From the NCBI GenBank assembly GCA_963205035.1, contig CAUJII010000157.1, positions 1 to 14,944 on the forward strand: a DNA stretch of 14,944 nucleotides, written 5' to 3'. Position 1 is the first letter of the stretch, and every line of letters starts with the position of its first letter. This DNA is from Spirochaetota bacterium. GTDB taxonomy: Bacteria; Spirochaetota; Leptospiria; Turneriellales; Turneriellaceae. The notes below the pieces were generated by a model, which was given only the letters and a program-made list of their open reading frames with translations, did not search any database and was not told the DNA's origin. The translations under genes and the position numbers were made by a program. Below are positions 12,710 through 14,944 of this stretch, one piece after another.

Positions 12710-13654
12710 ATGGTCACGACGATTGATTGCCACTATGTCAGAGAAAACATTGCGGCGGCGTATTTACTCCACTGCGGCACAAAAGCATGCTTCATCGATA
12801 ATAATACAAACTACGCAGTCCCTTCTTTAATAAAGGCGTTGGCGGGAGCCGGGTATAAACCGGAAGATGTGGAGTTTATCGTCATCACTCACGTTCATTT
12901 AGACCACGCAGGCGGCACCGGCCTTCTGCTCAAGGCATGCCCGAACGCAAAGGTGATCGCCCACCCGCGTGCAGCCCCCCATCTCATCGACCCCTCGCGG
13001 CTCGTGAAAAGCGCGCAGGCTGTCTACGGTGAAAAAAAGTTCCACGATCTTTATGGCTCCTTAGAGAGCGTGCCTGCCGAGCGTGTAATAACTCCCACAG
13101 ACGGCGAACGTCTCGCCGTGGGAGATACCGAACTTACGTTTATTTATACTCGAGGGCATGCAAACCATCATTTCGTGATTGTCGACAAGAAGACACAGAG
13201 TGTCTTCACTGGCGATTCGTTCGGCATTGCATACCCGATGCTCCAGCGAGGGACGAAACCCTTTCTTTTTCCGAGCACGAGCCCCACAGATTTCGACGCT
13301 CAGGAAGCACTCAAGAGTCTCGAACTCGTTTTGGCGAGCGGTGCAAAGCAGGCCTACCCCACGCACTTTGGCGTCTGGAAAGATATGCAAGCGGGCGCCG
13401 ACATGCTCTCGGGTTATTTGAAAGAGGCACAGTTACTTTTCGACACGCTCGTTGCGGCAAAGGACAATACTCCCGAAGAAGACTACAAAGTCGCGTTCGG
13501 TATGTGGCGCTCTCTCTTTGATAGAGAGCTTGCGGCGCGTGGGGTGGTCTTGACCGAGGACGAAAACAAAATGTTGCAGTTGGATTTAGACTTGAACGCA
13601 CAGGGCGTCGCTTTTGCGGCAGAACGTGCGCGCAAGAAAGCGCGGGGAACTTAA
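12710..13654 (+). CDS. metallo-beta-lactamase-fold hydrolase
   Basis: 314 residues. The full di-metal site of the MBL fold is visible: THVHLDHAGG (60-69; H61, H63, D65, H66), H150 in TRGHANHH, D169 in FTGDSFG and H219 in YPTHFG. The N-terminus IDCHYVRENIAAAYLL (5-20) is typical of the family's first strands. No signal peptide is present, so it acts in the cytoplasm. About 95 residues after the last metal ligand (220-314) form a mostly helical tail that may shape substrate choice. It may be a thioesterase, glyoxalase II-like or other ester hydrolase; the sequence does not decide. The ATG at 12710 lacks a Shine-Dalgarno. Its stop overlaps the mvaB start by one base, so the two genes are translationally coupled and an acyl-CoA-related role is plausible by inference. 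Confidence 0.9.
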   Translation: MVTTIDCHYVRENIAAAYLLHCGTKACFIDNNTNYAVPSLIKALAGAGYKPEDVEFIVITHVHLDHAGGTGLLLKACPNAKVIAHPRAAPHLIDPSRLVKSAQAVYGEKKFHDLYGSLESVPAERVITPTDGERLAVGDTELTFIYTRGHANHHFVIVDKKTQSVFTGDSFGIAYPMLQRGTKPFLFPSTSPTDFDAQEALKSLELVLASGAKQAYPTHFGVWKDMQAGADMLSGYLKEAQLLFDTLVAAKDNTPEEDYKVAFGMWRSLFDRELAARGVVLTEDENKMLQLDLDLNAQGVAFAAERARKKARGT

Positions 13655-14481
13655 TGGCAGAATTAGAGATTTGCGAAGTCGGGCCGCGCGACGGCTTACA
13701 ATCTGCGTCACGAACTTTGAGCGTCGCTGAGAGAGTGTCTTTTATTCAAGGTCTTTATGACTGCGGTCTCAAAAAAATCGAAGTGGGTTCGTTGGTAAAT
13801 CCCAAACTCGTGCCGACGATGGCCGACTCGGACGAAGTCTTCAGTACCGTTTGCGATGCGGCCCCCACAAACCGCGACAATTTCTCACTCCTCATTCCGA
13901 ACGAGAAAGGCTTAAGCCGTGCGCTCGAAATTGGTTGCACCTCAGTCGCTTTCTTCACAGCAACTTCGGAGACCTTTAGCAAAAAAAATATCAACCGCAG
14001 CGTGGGTGAGTCTTTAGAAGACCTGCGCCATCTAATGCAACACGCGAAAGAAAAAAATCCTCGCATAAGACTCTATATCTCGACGGTCTTCGACTGCGCT
14101 TACGAAGGAATGAAGCAACCGGAAAAAGACCTCATCGCGTTTTTGCCGCTCTTCGATGCAGTCGATGAAATCTCTTTGGGGGACACAACCGGCAAGGCGA
14201 CGGCGCAGCAAGTCAAAGCTCTTGTCGAAAGCAGGCTTCTTGAGTCGTGGCGGCAAAAACTGTGGTGGCACTTCCACGACACGTATGCACTCGCAGAAGA
14301 CAATGTAAGCCTCGCGATGGATTTAGGCTTCACCCGTTTTGATTCTTCAGCGGGCGGTATTGGCGGCTGTCCTTTTTCGCCGGGAGCCAAGGGCAACGTC
14401 GCGACAGAAAAAGTTCTCGCTGTCGCCGCCGTCAAGGGACTCTCACACTCGGTAAGGCTTCCCTTGGCGAGTGTAAGGTGA
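13654..14481 (+). CDS. mvaB: hydroxymethylglutaryl-CoA lyase
   Basis: 275 residues of the DRE-TIM (HMGL) family. The enzyme splits HMG-CoA into acetyl-CoA and acetoacetate, the last step of leucine breakdown. All key residues of the human enzyme have counterparts at the expected spacing: R12 and D13 (EVGPRDGLQ), E43 (KIEVGS), H206 and H208 (WHFHDTYA), C239 (GGIGGCPFSPGAKGN) and N248. The protein is shorter than typical members because the last helix after TEKVL is cut to about 20 residues, but the core is complete. The ATG shares its A with the TAA of the hydrolase gene, with GGGGA five bases before the ATG. No other leucine-degradation genes are in the window. Confidence 0.92.
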   Translation: MAELEICEVGPRDGLQSASRTLSVAERVSFIQGLYDCGLKKIEVGSLVNPKLVPTMADSDEVFSTVCDAAPTNRDNFSLLIPNEKGLSRALEIGCTSVAFFTATSETFSKKNINRSVGESLEDLRHLMQHAKEKNPRIRLYISTVFDCAYEGMKQPEKDLIAFLPLFDAVDEISLGDTTGKATAQQVKALVESRLLESWRQKLWWHFHDTYALAEDNVSLAMDLGFTRFDSSAGGIGGCPFSPGAKGNVATEKVLAVAAVKGLSHSVRLPLASVR

Positions 14482-14546
14482 AACCATCTCAGTCGCTTAT
14501 ATCTTATTGGCGGTATATCTTACGGATTTAGGATAGCCCACGCGGT
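14482..14546 (+). promoter_or_regulatory. tandem 9-bp direct repeat upstream of the last gene
   Basis: TATATCTTA occurs at 14498-14506 and again at 14514-14522, a 16 bp period. Such spacing would suit two adjacent sites for a DNA-binding protein, or part of a promoter for the gene starting at 14547. No hairpin terminator for mvaB is visible in this 65 bp gap. Confidence 0.35.
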
Positions 14547-14944
14547 ATGGCAGATTTTTCTTCAGATGTCTCTCAAGGAATGATTCTGGTGCAAGACCGG
14601 TCTGCTCTCACAGGCCCCAATAGCGCCGACATGGAGGTGCTCGCGAAGCTCGATGAGAAATTACGCTTCATCGAAACGAAAAAAATCAACGCGCAAGATC
14701 CCACTTATTACCTTGCACTCGATCAGATCTCCGTGGGGAATTCTACAGCGTTTGAAGCAAGCATCAAAAAAGTTACCGACATGGCGCAAGGCGGCAAGAA
14801 CCGCGTTGCATACCTCTACCCGATGCTGGTTTCTCACCATTCCAAACCCGCATTCCAACTCTTTCTTTTTTATCCGTCGAAAAATAAAATGGGTGTGCGC
14901 GACGCAGCACCGTTGCGGCGTGCTGCATTCGCCAAGTCGGAGCC
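14547..14944 (+). CDS. protein of unknown function, 3'-truncated by window edge
   Basis: From the ATG at 14547 the frame stays open to the end of the window (132 complete codons, no stop). It begins MADFSSDVSQGMILVQDRS. No signal peptide or membrane helix is visible, so the product is probably cytoplasmic. A mixed helix-and-strand pattern with LAKLDEKLRFIETKK (31-45), DPTYYLALDQIS (49-60) and VAYLYPML (91-98) is seen, but I recognise no family. An AGGA sits about 13 nt before the ATG, too far for a good Shine-Dalgarno. Codon use looks like that of the neighbours, and the opposite strand offers only a short ORF here, so I take it as a real gene. Confidence 0.6.
   Translation, partial: MADFSSDVSQGMILVQDRSALTGPNSADMEVLAKLDEKLRFIETKKINAQDPTYYLALDQISVGNSTAFEASIKKVTDMAQGGKNRVAYLYPMLVSHHSKPAFQLFLFYPSKNKMGVRDAAPLRRAAFAKSE

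Overview
This is a compact bacterial chromosome segment with mid-range G+C. By inspection about 95% is coding, and no gap between genes exceeds about 130 bp. I see no rRNA, tRNA, CRISPR array, insertion sequence or phage gene. Gene content (a LysM-FecR envelope protein, NamZ/DUF1343, PlsY, CutA, a lipoprotein with Asn before the lipidated Cys) would suit a free-living Gram-negative-type bacterium. A Leptospirales-like spirochaete is my best guess, but this is weak inference. Many starts lack a Shine-Dalgarno sequence.

Layout. (1) 1-479 (+): 3' part of a Uma2-family nuclease gene, convergent with 1940-485 (-), an operon of plsY, a small exported protein and cutA. (2) 2003-3157 (+): a GT4 glycosyltransferase diverging from plsY. 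Its stop codon overlaps that of a rhodanese gene on the other strand. (3) 5895-3154 (-): LysM-FecR protein, NamZ-like muramidase, CsoR/CstR-type repressor and membrane-anchored rhodanese. (4) 5995-6390 (+): an OsmC-like gene, convergent with 8698-6400 (-), a crotonase gene followed by a TPM-domain membrane protein with four CxxC pairs and a poly-glycine tail. (5) 8807-10130 (+): ndk and an ispA-type prenyl synthase, with an intrinsic-terminator hairpin inside the first codons of ispA. (6) 12603-10255 (-): a membrane protein and a putative lipoprotein, both unrecognised, each with its own minus-strand terminator. (7) 12710-14481 (+): a metallo-beta-lactamase-fold hydrolase translationally coupled to HMG-CoA lyase. 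An unrecognised gene from 14547 runs off the window.

The genes fall into themes. Envelope and lipid: plsY, the GT4, LysM-FecR, NamZ and ispA. Acyl-CoA metabolism: the crotonase and mvaB. Thiol or sulfur handling: OsmC, rhodanese and the CstR-like repressor. The most interesting points are the CstR-like repressor beside a rhodanese, the in-frame LysM-FecR/NamZ pair split by one stop codon, the terminator embedded in ispA, the crotonase lacking both hydratase glutamates, and the uncharacterised lipoprotein and membrane protein genes.
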